This document shows, piece by piece, positions 49,678 to 58,387 of a stretch of DNA of 64,000 nt. The translations under genes and the position numbers were made by a program. Numbering within the stretch: the first letter of the stretch is position 1; every line of letters begins with the position of its first letter. Source of the DNA: Nonomuraea solani. GTDB lineage: Bacteria > Actinomycetota > Actinomycetes > Streptosporangiales > Streptosporangiaceae. Where the stretch lies: assembly GCF_900108335.1 (NCBI RefSeq), contig NZ_FNVT01000004.1, positions 496,001 to 560,000 of the forward strand, read 5' to 3'. The notes below the pieces were generated by a model. The model was not told where the DNA came from and did no database searches. It worked only from the letters and a program-made list of their open reading frames with translations.

Positions 49678-52257
49678 ATGGGCGAGCAGGGGAGAAATTG
49701 GCCGTTCGTCGGGCGAGGGGGGCCGCTCACTGCCGTGCGAGAAGCGCTGCGGTCAGGAGCCGGCATGCTGATCGCGGGTTCGGCGGGTGTGGGTAAGAGC
49801 AGGCTGGCGGCGCAGGCACTGGCCGGGCAGCCGGAGTACGCGGTCGTGCGCGCGCTGGGCACGGAGACCGCCTCGATGATTCCGTTCGGCGCGTTCGCGC
49901 ACGTACTGACGGGGCCGCCGCGCGGCGGCGAGAACCTGCTGCGCTGGGCGGCGCGGCACCTGCGCGAGCGGGCACGGGACAGCGAGCTGCTGGTGAGCGT
50001 GGACGACGCGCACCGGCTCGACCCGGCGTCGGCGGCGCTGGTGCACTACCTGGCGGAGAGCGGTGACGCGCGGCTGCTGGTGACGATCAGGTCGGGGGAG
50101 CCGCAGCCCGATCCGGTGACCGCGCTGTGGAAGGACGAGCTGCTCGAACGGATCGAGCTGCCGTCGCTGACCGTGGCCGAGGTCGGCGAGGTGCTCGCGG
50201 GTGCGCTCGGCGGCGAGGTGGCGGGGGAGACCGTACGGCACCTGGCCAGGGTCAGCGAGGGCAACCTGCTGTACCTGCGCGAGATCGTGCACGCCGGACG
50301 CACCTCCGGCTGCCTGGCCGAGCGGGACGGCCGGTGGCACTGGCGGGGCGAGCTGTCCATGACCACCAGGCTGCGCGAGCTGGTGGGCGACCGGATCGGC
50401 CACCTCGACCAGGACGAACGCGAGGCGCTGGAGCTGGTGGCCTTCGGGGAGCCGCTGGGCACCGAGCTACTCGCGGCGCTGACCTCGGTCCACGCGGTCG
50501 AGCGCATGGAGGCCCGCGGCCTCGTCCTGACCGTGGACGACGGCCGCCGGGAGCACCTGCGGCTCGGGCATCCGCTCTACGGCGAGGTGGTACGCCGCGA
50601 CTGCGGCACGCTGCGGGCACGCCGGAGGCTGCGGATGCTGGCCGAGGCGCTGGAGGCCACCGGGCTGCGGCGGCGCGAGGACGAGTTGCGGGCGGCCGTG
50701 TGGCGGCTGGACAGCGGCTCAGTCACCGATCCCGCGATGCTCACCTCGGCCGCCAAGCTGGCCTGGGGCCGTCAGGACCCCCGGCTGGCCGCGCGGCTGG
50801 CCAGGGCCGCGATCGACGCGGGCGCGGGCGTGACGGCGGTCGCGGTGCTCGGTGAGGTGCTCATGGTGATGGGCGACGCGGACTCGGCGCTGACCGCGCT
50901 GCGGCAGGCGACCATGGACACGGCCACCGAGAGCGAGCGCGCCCAGCACGCCTACAGCCTGGGGGTCAACCTGGCCTGGGCGGGCGCGGACGCCGAGGCG
51001 TGCCACGTGCTCGACCTGGCCGTGCGGACGCTGACCGATCCGGTCTGGAGGCAGGAGGCGTACGTGTACCGAGCCGTGACGGACTGCTTCGCCGGACGGC
51101 TGAGCGGGGCGGCGAAGGCGCTGGCCAGCGCGCGGGCGTGCGAGCCGATGACCTCGCGGGGCGCGGCGCACGCGGCGTCCCTGGGGGCGTGGGTGGACGC
51201 GTACGCCGGGCGTACCGAGCGCAGCCTCGCCGTCGCCGCGGCGACCCTCGCGACCGTGGACGACTGGCAGCACGAGGCGCCGCACGCGCTGCCGACCTTC
51301 CTGGACGCGCTCTGCGCCGCGCAGGTGTTCTCCGGCCGGCTGGAGGAGGCGGCGCGGAGCGCGGAGCGCGGCATGGGGCTGCCCGCCGCCGAGCTGTCGG
51401 TGACCGGGTTCGGGGCGTACCGGGCGATGGTGGACAGGTTGCGGGGGGACGCCGTCGCGGCGGTGCGCTGGTGCCGGGACGACATGGCCAGGTTGCCGGC
51501 GGGGGAGCCGTATGTGGGGCGTTGCCTGGCCGAGCACGCGCACGCGCTGGCGCTGCTGGGCCGGCCGTCCGAGGCTGAGGAGTCGCTGGCCGAGGCGGTG
51601 GAGCTGACCGCCAGGTGGGCGTTCACCCGCCAGCACGTGCTGCACGCCGCGGTCTGGGTGGCGGCGGCGGGCGGCGACCTGGACGAGGCCGTACGCCTGT
51701 GCCTGACGGCGGCGGAGCACGCGGAGCGGCACGAGATGCGCGGCAGTCTCATGTTCGCGCTGCACGACCTCGTGCGGCTCGGGGCTCCGTCCGAGCGGCT
51801 CGCCGCGCTGGCCGGGCAGATGGAGGGGCCGCTGGTGACGCTGCTCGCCCGGCACGAACGGGCCGCGGGGGATCCGGGCGAGCTGCGGGCGGTGGCGGCC
51901 GAGTTCGAGCGGCTGGGCATGCTGCTGTACGCGGCCGAGGCCACCGCCCAGGAGGCGGCCGCGCACCGGGACGCGGGCCGGGGCACCCTGGCGAGGGGGG
52001 CGCGGACCAGGGCGTGGGCGCTGGCCAAGCGCTGTCCTGGCATCACGACGCCGGCGCTGGTCGAGCTGGCCACGCCGGAGCTCACGCCGCGGCAGCGGGA
52101 GATCGTCCAGTTGGCGGCGGCGGGGCTCACGAACCGGCAGATCGCCAACCGGCTCACGCTGTCGACCCGGACGGCGGCCAACCATCTGCAGGCCGCCTAC
52201 GACAAGCTAGGCGTGAACGACCGCACGCAGGTGGGCCGTTTGCTGGCGGCGCTTTAG
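49678..52257 (+). CDS. LuxR-family LAL regulator (AAA/STAND with C-terminal LuxR HTH)
   Basis: An 859-residue LAL regulator: P-loop AGSAGVGKSRLA (about residues 31-42), sensor region LVSVDDAHRLD (Walker B), TPR-like middle and C-terminal LuxR helix-turn-helix (ELTPRQREIVQLAAAGLTNRQIANRLTLSTRTAANHLQAAYDKL). ATG at 49678 is chosen because AAAGGAGGCACG precedes it. It follows the BTAD giant by 245 nt in the same direction; such neighbours often jointly regulate secondary metabolism. Confidence 0.93.
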   Translation: MGEQGRNWPFVGRGGPLTAVREALRSGAGMLIAGSAGVGKSRLAAQALAGQPEYAVVRALGTETASMIPFGAFAHVLTGPPRGGENLLRWAARHLRERARDSELLVSVDDAHRLDPASAALVHYLAESGDARLLVTIRSGEPQPDPVTALWKDELLERIELPSLTVAEVGEVLAGALGGEVAGETVRHLARVSEGNLLYLREIVHAGRTSGCLAERDGRWHWRGELSMTTRLRELVGDRIGHLDQDEREALELVAFGEPLGTELLAALTSVHAVERMEARGLVLTVDDGRREHLRLGHPLYGEVVRRDCGTLRARRRLRMLAEALEATGLRRREDELRAAVWRLDSGSVTDPAMLTSAAKLAWGRQDPRLAARLARAAIDAGAGVTAVAVLGEVLMVMGDADSALTALRQATMDTATESERAQHAYSLGVNLAWAGADAEACHVLDLAVRTLTDPVWRQEAYVYRAVTDCFAGRLSGAAKALASARACEPMTSRGAAHAASLGAWVDAYAGRTERSLAVAAATLATVDDWQHEAPHALPTFLDALCAAQVFSGRLEEAARSAERGMGLPAAELSVTGFGAYRAMVDRLRGDAVAAVRWCRDDMARLPAGEPYVGRCLAEHAHALALLGRPSEAEESLAEAVELTARWAFTRQHVLHAAVWVAAAGGDLDEAVRLCLTAAEHAERHEMRGSLMFALHDLVRLGAPSERLAALAGQMEGPLVTLLARHERAAGDPGELRAVAAEFERLGMLLYAAEATAQEAAAHRDAGRGTLARGARTRAWALAKRCPGITTPALVELATPELTPRQREIVQLAAAGLTNRQIANRLTLSTRTAANHLQAAYDKLGVNDRTQVGRLLAAL

Positions 52258-52940
52258 ATCAGTTTCATCAGGCCGTCGTACAGGGTCTCCCGCTCCCCCG
52301 CGGTCAGGACCCGGTACGGCGCCGCCGCCCGCCGGTCGGTCTCCGCCTCGATCCTGGCGCGGAGGGGCTTGTCCGTCAGGCCGACGATCTCGGCCGCGGA
52401 CAGCCCTTCCGCCTGCCAGGCCACCGCGTGCGCGTCGGCGCGGTGGTAGCGGAGCACCGCGAGCCGGTTGAACAGCAGCAGCCCGGGCGTCGCCCCCTCC
52501 GGCTCGTACGGCGGCGCCACCAGCTCCAGCGCGCCACCCGGCACGCGCTCGGCCGCGTCGAGCACCCGGCCCGTCAGCGCGGCCAGCCCCGGCAGGTCGC
52601 CGCCCGCCCAGACGCGCTCGATGGCGGCGGCGTGCAGGTCGTACAGCCGGTGCACGAACTCCAGCCCCTTGCCGGTCAGCCGCAGTGTCCCGTCGTCCTC
52701 CGTCAGGGTGCCCTCACGCAGGTGCTCCTGGAGGCCGGGAGGCTCGCCGTACCGGTAGATGATGGACAGCGCGGCGCGCGTCAGCGGGAACGCGAACCGC
52801 AGGTCGACCAGGAGCCCCAGGGTCACCCCCGACGTCTCGGCCAGCTCGGCGACGGCTCTGGCGGCTGCCGCGTGCACGTTGACGTGGGCGGCGTTGATGA
52901 CCGGTGCGATGGCTGCGGCATAGTCCTGAAATTTCGGCAT
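52254..52940 (-). CDS. SCO6745-like helical protein
   Basis: A 228-residue helical protein, convergent with the LAL regulator (4-nt overlap). The ADAHAVAWQAEGLSAAEIVGL segment near the C-terminus is typical of SCO6745-like proteins, which appear related to MarR-like DNA-binding proteins but lack a clear recognition helix. Function unknown. Divergent from the MFS transporter. Confidence 0.65.
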   Translation of the reverse strand: MPKFQDYAAAIAPVINAAHVNVHAAAARAVAELAETSGVTLGLLVDLRFAFPLTRAALSIIYRYGEPPGLQEHLREGTLTEDDGTLRLTGKGLEFVHRLYDLHAAAIERVWAGGDLPGLAALTGRVLDAAERVPGGALELVAPPYEPEGATPGLLLFNRLAVLRYHRADAHAVAWQAEGLSAAEIVGLTDKPLRARIEAETDRRAAAPYRVLTAGERETLYDGLMKLI

Positions 52941-53072
52941 CAGCCTCGATTATGCGGTGATCCGTAGCGGATCCGCAGGGGATCGAAACGGCCCGGCTCC
53001 AAGGTGAGGTCAACCGCCCGGCGTCCGGCGGTGTTCTCCCACCGCCCGTCCCCCGCCTTCCTTGGAGCCCTC

Positions 53073-54479
53073 ATGACTGCCCGCTGGGCGGCCCTGCCCG
53101 TACTGCTGGTCGCGGTCTTCGTGACCACGCTCGACTTCTACGTCGCGAACCTGGCCGTCCCCTCGATCCGCGCCGGCCTGCGGGCGAGCGACGCCGACGT
53201 CCAGTTCGTGATCGCCGGGTACGGGCTCGCCTACGCCGCCGGCCTGATCGTCTCGGGACGGCTGGGTGACCTCTTCGGGCACCGGCGGGTGTTCGCCGCC
53301 GGGCTGGCGCTGTTCACGCTGGCCTCGGCGGCGTGCGGGCTGGCGGACTCCCCCGGCATGCTCGTGACGGCCAGGGTCGCGCAGGGCGTGGCGGCCGCGC
53401 TGCTGGCGCCGCAGGTCCTCACCCTGCTCGGCCTGCTCTACCAGGGCGCCGACCGGGCCAGGGCCTTCGGCTGGTACGGCACCGCCGTCGGCCTGGCCGG
53501 TGTGAGCGGCCAGGTGCTCGGCGGGCTGCTGGTGGCCGCCGATCCCTTAGGACTGGGCTGGCGGGCCTGCTTCCTGGTCAACGTACCCGTCGGCGTGGCG
53601 GCGCTGGCGGTGCTCGGGCGGCTGCTCCCCCGCGGCGGCGGGACCTCGGGCCGGGATCTCGACCTGGCCGGCGCGGGGCTCGTCGCGGCCGGGCTCGTGG
53701 CCGTCGTGCTGCCGCTGGTGGAGGGGCGCGAACAGGGCTGGCCCTGGTGGACGTGGTGCTGCCTGGCCGCCGCCGCGCCGATCCTGGGCGCCTTCGTACG
53801 ACGTCAGCGGCGCCTGGCCGCCACCGGCCGCGTACCGCTGCTCGACCTGGACGTGTTCAGGGACAGGGCGTTCACCTGGGGGCTGGTGGCGGTGGGGCTG
53901 CTGTTCGGCACGTCGGCGGGGCTGTCGTTCGTGCTCGCCCTCTACCTGCAGGAAGGGCTCGGCCTCGGCCCGCTCGCCGCCGGTGTCGTGTGCACCGCGC
54001 TGAACGCCGGCTTCCTCGTGGCCTCCCTGCGTCCCCATCGCTCCGGGGCGCTGGTGCTGGTGCTCGGGCTTGCGCTGCTCTGTCACGTGGTCGCGGGCGC
54101 GGCCACGCCGTCGCGGGTGGCGCTGGCGCTGCTGGTGACGGGGGCCGGGATGGGGCTGGTGATGTCGCCGCTGCTCTCCTCGGTCCTGTCCGGGGTACGG
54201 CCGGAGCGGACGGGGGCGGCGGCCGGGGTGCTCGGAACCGTACAGGAGGCCGGGGGAGTGCTCGGCGGGTCGATCACCGGGGCGATGTTCTTCGGGACGC
54301 TGGACGGCTTCGGGACGATGGACGGCGGCTGGCGGGCGGCGACGCTGGCCGGGCTGTCGGTACTGGTCGTGGCGGCACTGGGCGTGCTGGCCCACGCGGC
54401 GCGCGGAACCCCCGTACCGGCAAGGTTTCACGTGAAGCAGGATTGCCGCCCGGACCGCCCGGATGGCGTGGAATGCTAG
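53073..54479 (+). CDS. MFS drug-efflux transporter (DHA2/EmrB-like)
   Basis: A 468-residue, 14-span major facilitator. TTLDFYVANLAVPSI in TM1, GRLGDLFGHRRVF (the conserved loop 2-3) and the TM5 GxxxGPxxGG-like region (VSGQVLGGLLV) identify the DHA2 drug:proton antiporter group. ATG at 53073 with GGAG upstream. The C-terminal tail contains a parS-like DNA site in its coding sequence. The next gene follows after 4 nt. Confidence 0.92.
   Translation: MTARWAALPVLLVAVFVTTLDFYVANLAVPSIRAGLRASDADVQFVIAGYGLAYAAGLIVSGRLGDLFGHRRVFAAGLALFTLASAACGLADSPGMLVTARVAQGVAAALLAPQVLTLLGLLYQGADRARAFGWYGTAVGLAGVSGQVLGGLLVAADPLGLGWRACFLVNVPVGVAALAVLGRLLPRGGGTSGRDLDLAGAGLVAAGLVAVVLPLVEGREQGWPWWTWCCLAAAAPILGAFVRRQRRLAATGRVPLLDLDVFRDRAFTWGLVAVGLLFGTSAGLSFVLALYLQEGLGLGPLAAGVVCTALNAGFLVASLRPHRSGALVLVLGLALLCHVVAGAATPSRVALALLVTGAGMGLVMSPLLSSVLSGVRPERTGAAAGVLGTVQEAGGVLGGSITGAMFFGTLDGFGTMDGGWRAATLAGLSVLVVAALGVLAHAARGTPVPARFHVKQDCRPDRPDGVEC
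54425..54438. promoter_or_regulatory. parS-like ParB-binding site
   Basis: GTTTCACGTGAAGC matches the actinobacterial parS consensus GTTTCACGTGAAAC at 13 of 14 bases and lies inside the C-terminal codons of the MFS gene, as many chromosomal parS sites do. Chromosomal parS sites cluster near the replication origin. Confidence 0.55.
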
Positions 54480-54483
54480 GCGG

Positions 54484-55020
54484 ATGGCGTCGTCGTTCCG
54501 TCTTGCCCGCACCACGGTCTTCGCCGTGGTGTGTCTGGGGCTGGGCGTTGCGGCGCACATGCTGGGAGGCGCCTCCGTACCGGCTCCGGCCATGCTGGGG
54601 GCGCTCGGGCTGGCGTTCGGGGCCGCGTACCCGCTGGCCGGGCGCGAGCGGTCGATCGCGGTCATCCTGCCGCTGCTCGCCGGGCTGCAGGTGGTCCTGC
54701 ACCTGCTGTTCTCGCTCTCCCACGCCGCCTCGCCCGCCCAGATGGCCGGCCACCTCCATTCGGGGCTCGTGCCCGGCCTGGGCATGCTCATCACGCACGC
54801 GTGGGCGGTCGGGCTGACCGCGCTGTGGCTGACGCGCGGTGAGGCCGCGTTCTGGGCGCTGCTGCGCCGTCTGGCCGTGCGGCTGCTGGTCATCTGGCTG
54901 CCGCTGCTCACGACTCCTTTCTCCACACCCCTGTGGACGGCCGAGCCGCGCGTGCCGCGCTCGGCCGTGTTGCGGCACGTCGTCAGCAGGAGGGGCCCGC
55001 CGCGGGCCGTCGTCACCTGA
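54484..55020 (+). CDS. Small integral membrane protein
   Basis: A 178-residue membrane protein with four to five spans (for instance TTVFAVVCLGLGVAAHMLGG and LLAGLQVVLHLLFSLSHAA), His residues in or near spans and a basic C-terminal tail. It lies between the MFS transporter (4 nt) and the PCu(A)C copper chaperone gene, so a role in copper or efflux is possible, but no family name is recognised. Confidence 0.65.
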   Translation: MASSFRLARTTVFAVVCLGLGVAAHMLGGASVPAPAMLGALGLAFGAAYPLAGRERSIAVILPLLAGLQVVLHLLFSLSHAASPAQMAGHLHSGLVPGLGMLITHAWAVGLTALWLTRGEAAFWALLRRLAVRLLVIWLPLLTTPFSTPLWTAEPRVPRSAVLRHVVSRRGPPRAVVT

Positions 55021-55095
55021 CGTTCTCCCTCTTCTGACGACCCCCGCCGCCCGGCAGGGACCTTTTGGCATGCCGGGTGGAAGAAAGGCATTCCC

Positions 55096-55596
55096 ATGTT
55101 CTCTCGTCATGCCCTCGTGCTCGCGGCCGCCGTCGTGGCCCTGACCGGCTGCGGCACCGCCGCCCCTGCGGTCGCCCCTTCGCCGTCCGTTTCCGCTTCT
55201 GTCGCTCTCACCATCACCGACCCCTGGGTGAAGACCACCAAGGAGGGGATGACCGCCGCGTTCGGCACGCTGGTCAACAACGGTGACGCTCCGATCACGA
55301 TCGTGTCCGGCAGCACGCCCCTGTCCTCCGTCGTCGAACTGCACGAGGTGGTCGAGTCCGGCGGCAAGATGGTCATGCGGCCCAAGAAGGGCGGTTTCGT
55401 CGTTCCCGCGCGCGGCACCCACCAGCTCCAGCCGGGCGGTGACCACATCATGCTGATGAAGGTCACGGAGAAGGTGCAGCCGGGGGCCAGGATCCCGTTC
55501 ACGCTGCAGGTCCAGGGTGGCGAGCCACTGGAGTTCACCGCCGTCGGCAAGGACTTCGCCGGTGGCGAGGAGGACTACCAGCCGGGGCACAAGTGA
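55096..55596 (+). CDS. PCu(A)C-family copper chaperone lipoprotein
   Basis: A 166-residue lipoprotein: lipobox LTGC (Cys19) followed by a Ser/Pro/Ala linker and a PCu(A)C (DUF461) cupredoxin-like domain (about residues 38-155). The copper-binding residues His83, Met94, His117 and Met119 (the H-x10-M...H-x-M arrangement) are present. It would deliver Cu(I) outside the membrane, for instance to cytochrome oxidase or a secreted enzyme. It overlaps the DyP peroxidase start (GTGA). Confidence 0.9.
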   Translation: MFSRHALVLAAAVVALTGCGTAAPAVAPSPSVSASVALTITDPWVKTTKEGMTAAFGTLVNNGDAPITIVSGSTPLSSVVELHEVVESGGKMVMRPKKGGFVVPARGTHQLQPGGDHIMLMKVTEKVQPGARIPFTLQVQGGEPLEFTAVGKDFAGGEEDYQPGHK

Positions 55597-56681
55597 TCAG
55601 CCGTAGAGGGCTGATCACCGGGGGCGCCGCCGCCGCGGCCGGCGCCCTCGCGCGCCGCGAGACCCCGCCGGTCGAGCCTTTTCACGGTACGCACCAGGCC
55701 GGGGTGGCCACCGCACTGCAGGCGCACGCGGTCTTTCTCGGCTTCGACCTGCGACGAGGTACGCGTAAGGAGGCGATCGTCCGGCTGCTCCAGCTCCTGA
55801 CGGACGACGCGGCCCGGCTCACCCAGGGGCGGCCCGCGCTGGCCGACACCGAGCCCGAGCTGGCCGCGACGCCGGCCCGGCTCACGGTCACGTTCGGGTT
55901 CGGGCCCGGGCTGTTCGAGGCGGCCGGGGTGGACTCGCCGGTCGCCCCGCTGCCCGCGTTCCGTACCGACCGGCTGGAGCAGCGGTGGAGCGGGGGTGAC
56001 CTGCTCGTCCAGGTGTGCGCCGACGACGCGCTGACCGTGGCGCACGCCGTACGGATGATCGTGAAGGACACGCGGTCCTTCGCCCGGGTGCGGTGGACGC
56101 AGCGCGGGTTCCACAGTGGCAACCGGCGCAACCTGATGGGGCAGCTCGAAGGCACGGTCAACCCTGTCGACCTGGACCGAGCCGTGTGGATCGGCCAGGG
56201 CGCGCTGCGCGGCGGCACCACGATGGTGCTGCGCCGGATCCGGATGCGGCTGGAGACCTGGGACGCCGCCGACCGGGTGGCCAGGGAGTTCACCATCGGC
56301 CGCCGGCTGGACACGGGCGCACCGCTCACGGGTACGGCCGAGCGCGACACACCCGACTACGAGAGGAAGAACCGGCTCGGTTTTCCGGTCATTTCGGAGT
56401 TCGCCCACATCAGGCGCGCTCACGTGGCCGACCCCGGACAGCGCATCCTGCGGCGGCCCTACAACTACGACGAGGGCCTCACGGCGGACGGGGAGTCGGA
56501 CTCCGGCCTGCTGTTCGCCTCCTACCAGGCGGACATCGCCCGGCAGTTCGTCCCCATCCAGCGGTTGCTGGCCGAGGGCGACCTGCTCAACGAGTGGATC
56601 ACCGCAATCGGCTCAGCCGTCTTCGCCATCCCACCAGGCTGCGCCCCCGGCGGCTGGATCGGCGAAACCCTGCTGACCTGA
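55593..56681 (+). CDS. DyP-type heme peroxidase, Tat-exported (catalytic Asp replaced by Glu)
   Basis: A 362-residue secreted peroxidase with a twin-arginine signal (SRRGLITGG). The DyP fold is clear: RNLMGQLEGTVNP (residues 179-191), where the family motif GxxDG reads GQLEG (Glu186), AHIRR (271-275) with proximal-heme His272, and RILRRPYNYD for the propionate Arg region. Position next to the copper chaperone fits the known linkage of DyP enzymes with metal handling (EfeB-like). GTG start overlaps the preceding stop codon. Confidence 0.9.
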   Translation: MISRRGLITGGAAAAAGALARRETPPVEPFHGTHQAGVATALQAHAVFLGFDLRRGTRKEAIVRLLQLLTDDAARLTQGRPALADTEPELAATPARLTVTFGFGPGLFEAAGVDSPVAPLPAFRTDRLEQRWSGGDLLVQVCADDALTVAHAVRMIVKDTRSFARVRWTQRGFHSGNRRNLMGQLEGTVNPVDLDRAVWIGQGALRGGTTMVLRRIRMRLETWDAADRVAREFTIGRRLDTGAPLTGTAERDTPDYERKNRLGFPVISEFAHIRRAHVADPGQRILRRPYNYDEGLTADGESDSGLLFASYQADIARQFVPIQRLLAEGDLLNEWITAIGSAVFAIPPGCAPGGWIGETLLT

Positions 56682-57024
56682 CCGCACCCGGCCCCACGTG
56701 CCGAACAACCACGGCGAACCGGCCGATCCGCCTGCCGTGCAAGGCGGTCCGGCCGGTTCACCTGCCCCTCACGCGGCAGGCGAACCGGCCGCACAACCCC
56801 CGCCCCACGCCGCAGACGAACCGGCCGAACCACCTCCACCCGCTCTCCTCCACACGGGGCAGGCGAGCCAGGCGCACGACCTCCCCTCACACCGCAGGCC
56901 AACCAGCCGGACCGCCTCCGCCTCACGCGGCGGACACACCGCCTCCCCCTCTTCCTCTTCGAAAGGACCGCGCCGAAGTGCGGCGGGATAGGACGAGAAG
57001 GAAAGTCATGTACGGAATTGAGGG
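56682..57024. other. C-rich gap with degenerate tandem repeats
   Basis: 343 nt. Imperfect ~36-bp units such as GGCAGGCGAACCGGCCGCAC and GCAGACGAACCGGCCGAACC repeat across 56700-56960, keeping an open Pro/Ala-rich frame in one direction, but no start or family is convincing. It may be eroded coding DNA or a spacer. Confidence 0.4.
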
Positions 57025-58338
57025 CTATCCGTACCGACCACCAGCCGCCGGCCGGAGGGCTTCGGCGACGTCGCCGGCGAGCAGGTCGATCTCCTCCCGA
57101 CCCAAGGAGGAGATCGTCAGCCGCAGCGCCGGCGACGTGCCGATGCGGTTGCGGGCACCAGGCGCGCAGGCCCAGCCACGGGCCAGCAGCCGGGTGATGG
57201 CGGTGCTCTCGTCCGCAACGGGAATCCACACGTTCAGCCCGCTACGGCCATGGGCCAGAACGCCCCGCCCGGCCAACGCCGTGACCAGGCCATCCCGGCG
57301 CTCCCCGTACGCCGCCGCCACCGCCGCCGTATCCACCGCCCCCGTCCCCCACAGGTGGGCCACGGCACGCTGCAGCAGGTGGCTCACCCACCCGGCGGCC
57401 AGCCGCTGCCGTCCGCGCAACCGGCCCAGCGTGACCGGATCCCCGGTGATCAGAGCCAGCCGCAGGTCAGGCCCGAACGCCTTGGCCGTGGAACGGGTGA
57501 GTATCCACCGCTTCGTGACCTCCGCCAACGGATGCAGCGGCAGGTCCACGAACCCCGACCCATGATCGTCCTCGATCAGCAGCACCTCCGGATACACCTC
57601 CAGCACCGCCCTCAGCGCCTCCGCCCGCTCACCGGAAACGGCCGCACCAGTGGGGTTCTGGGCCCGAGCGGTGATCACCACGGCCCGAACACCGATCCGC
57701 AGGGCCCGCGCGAGCTCGTCCGGCAGCGGCCCCTCATCGTCGAGCCGCATCGGCACGGGCCGCAGCCCGAGAACGGCGACCAGGTCGAGCAGCGCGGTCC
57801 AGCCCGGATCCTCCACGGCGATGGCGTCACCGGGACGCAGGTAGGTGGTCAACACGCGCTCGACCGCGTCAAGGGTGCCCGAAGTGATCGCCAACGGCGC
57901 GGCCGGTACGCCATCGGCCCGCAGCCGCTCCCCGGCCAGAGCGAGCAGCTCCTCATCATCACCGGTGCCGTACATGGCGGGCCGCTCCTCATGCGCCCGC
58001 GCCGCCGCGGCCAGGGCCTCGTGCAGGGGCGGCAGCAGGCGGGGGTCGGGGTTGCCCTTGGACAGGTCACGCACCCCCGGCGGCACCTCGATGCGAATCT
58101 CCTCCCTGAACGTGCTGGCAGGCCGGGGCCTGACGCGGGTGCCCCGCCGCCCGGCGGTCTCCACCACCCCACGTTCACGAAGCAGCCGGTACGCCGCCGC
58201 CGCCGTGGTCGGGCTCACCCCCGTCCGGGCGGCCACCTCGCGCACCGGGGGCAGCATCGTCCCTGGTGACAGCCGCCCCTCCGACACGGCGACCTCGACA
58301 CCGGCCGCTATCTCACTGGCCGTCACGCCGGTGACCAT
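57025..58338 (-). CDS. MocR-family GntR/aminotransferase-like regulator
   Basis: A 437-residue MocR regulator: N-terminal GntR winged helix (about residues 1-70, VTASEIAAGVEVAVSEGRLSPGTMLPPVREVA) and a PLP-dependent aminotransferase-like domain, with the Schiff-base Lys in TRSTAKAFGPDLRL. ATG at 58338 is chosen; an ATG at 58362 would place the direct-repeat operator inside the gene. Divergent from a PaiB-like FMN protein, the common arrangement in which MocR senses vitamin B6 or a flavin-related ligand. Confidence 0.9.
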   Translation of the reverse strand: MVTGVTASEIAAGVEVAVSEGRLSPGTMLPPVREVAARTGVSPTTAAAAYRLLRERGVVETAGRRGTRVRPRPASTFREEIRIEVPPGVRDLSKGNPDPRLLPPLHEALAAAARAHEERPAMYGTGDDEELLALAGERLRADGVPAAPLAITSGTLDAVERVLTTYLRPGDAIAVEDPGWTALLDLVAVLGLRPVPMRLDDEGPLPDELARALRIGVRAVVITARAQNPTGAAVSGERAEALRAVLEVYPEVLLIEDDHGSGFVDLPLHPLAEVTKRWILTRSTAKAFGPDLRLALITGDPVTLGRLRGRQRLAAGWVSHLLQRAVAHLWGTGAVDTAAVAAAYGERRDGLVTALAGRGVLAHGRSGLNVWIPVADESTAITRLLARGWACAPGARNRIGTSPALRLTISSLGREEIDLLAGDVAEALRPAAGGRYG

Positions 58339-58353
58339 GTATGTTTCTTGCAC

Positions 58354-58376
58354 AATACACATTATGTACTAATACA
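58354..58376. promoter_or_regulatory. AATACA direct repeats, candidate MocR operator
   Basis: AATACA at 58354-58359 and 58371-58376 (17-bp period) in the A/T-rich gap between the MocR gene and the PaiB-like gene. MocR regulators of the PdxR type bind direct repeats in such divergent gaps. Confidence 0.6.
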
Positions 58377-58387
58377 AAGAGGTTTGT

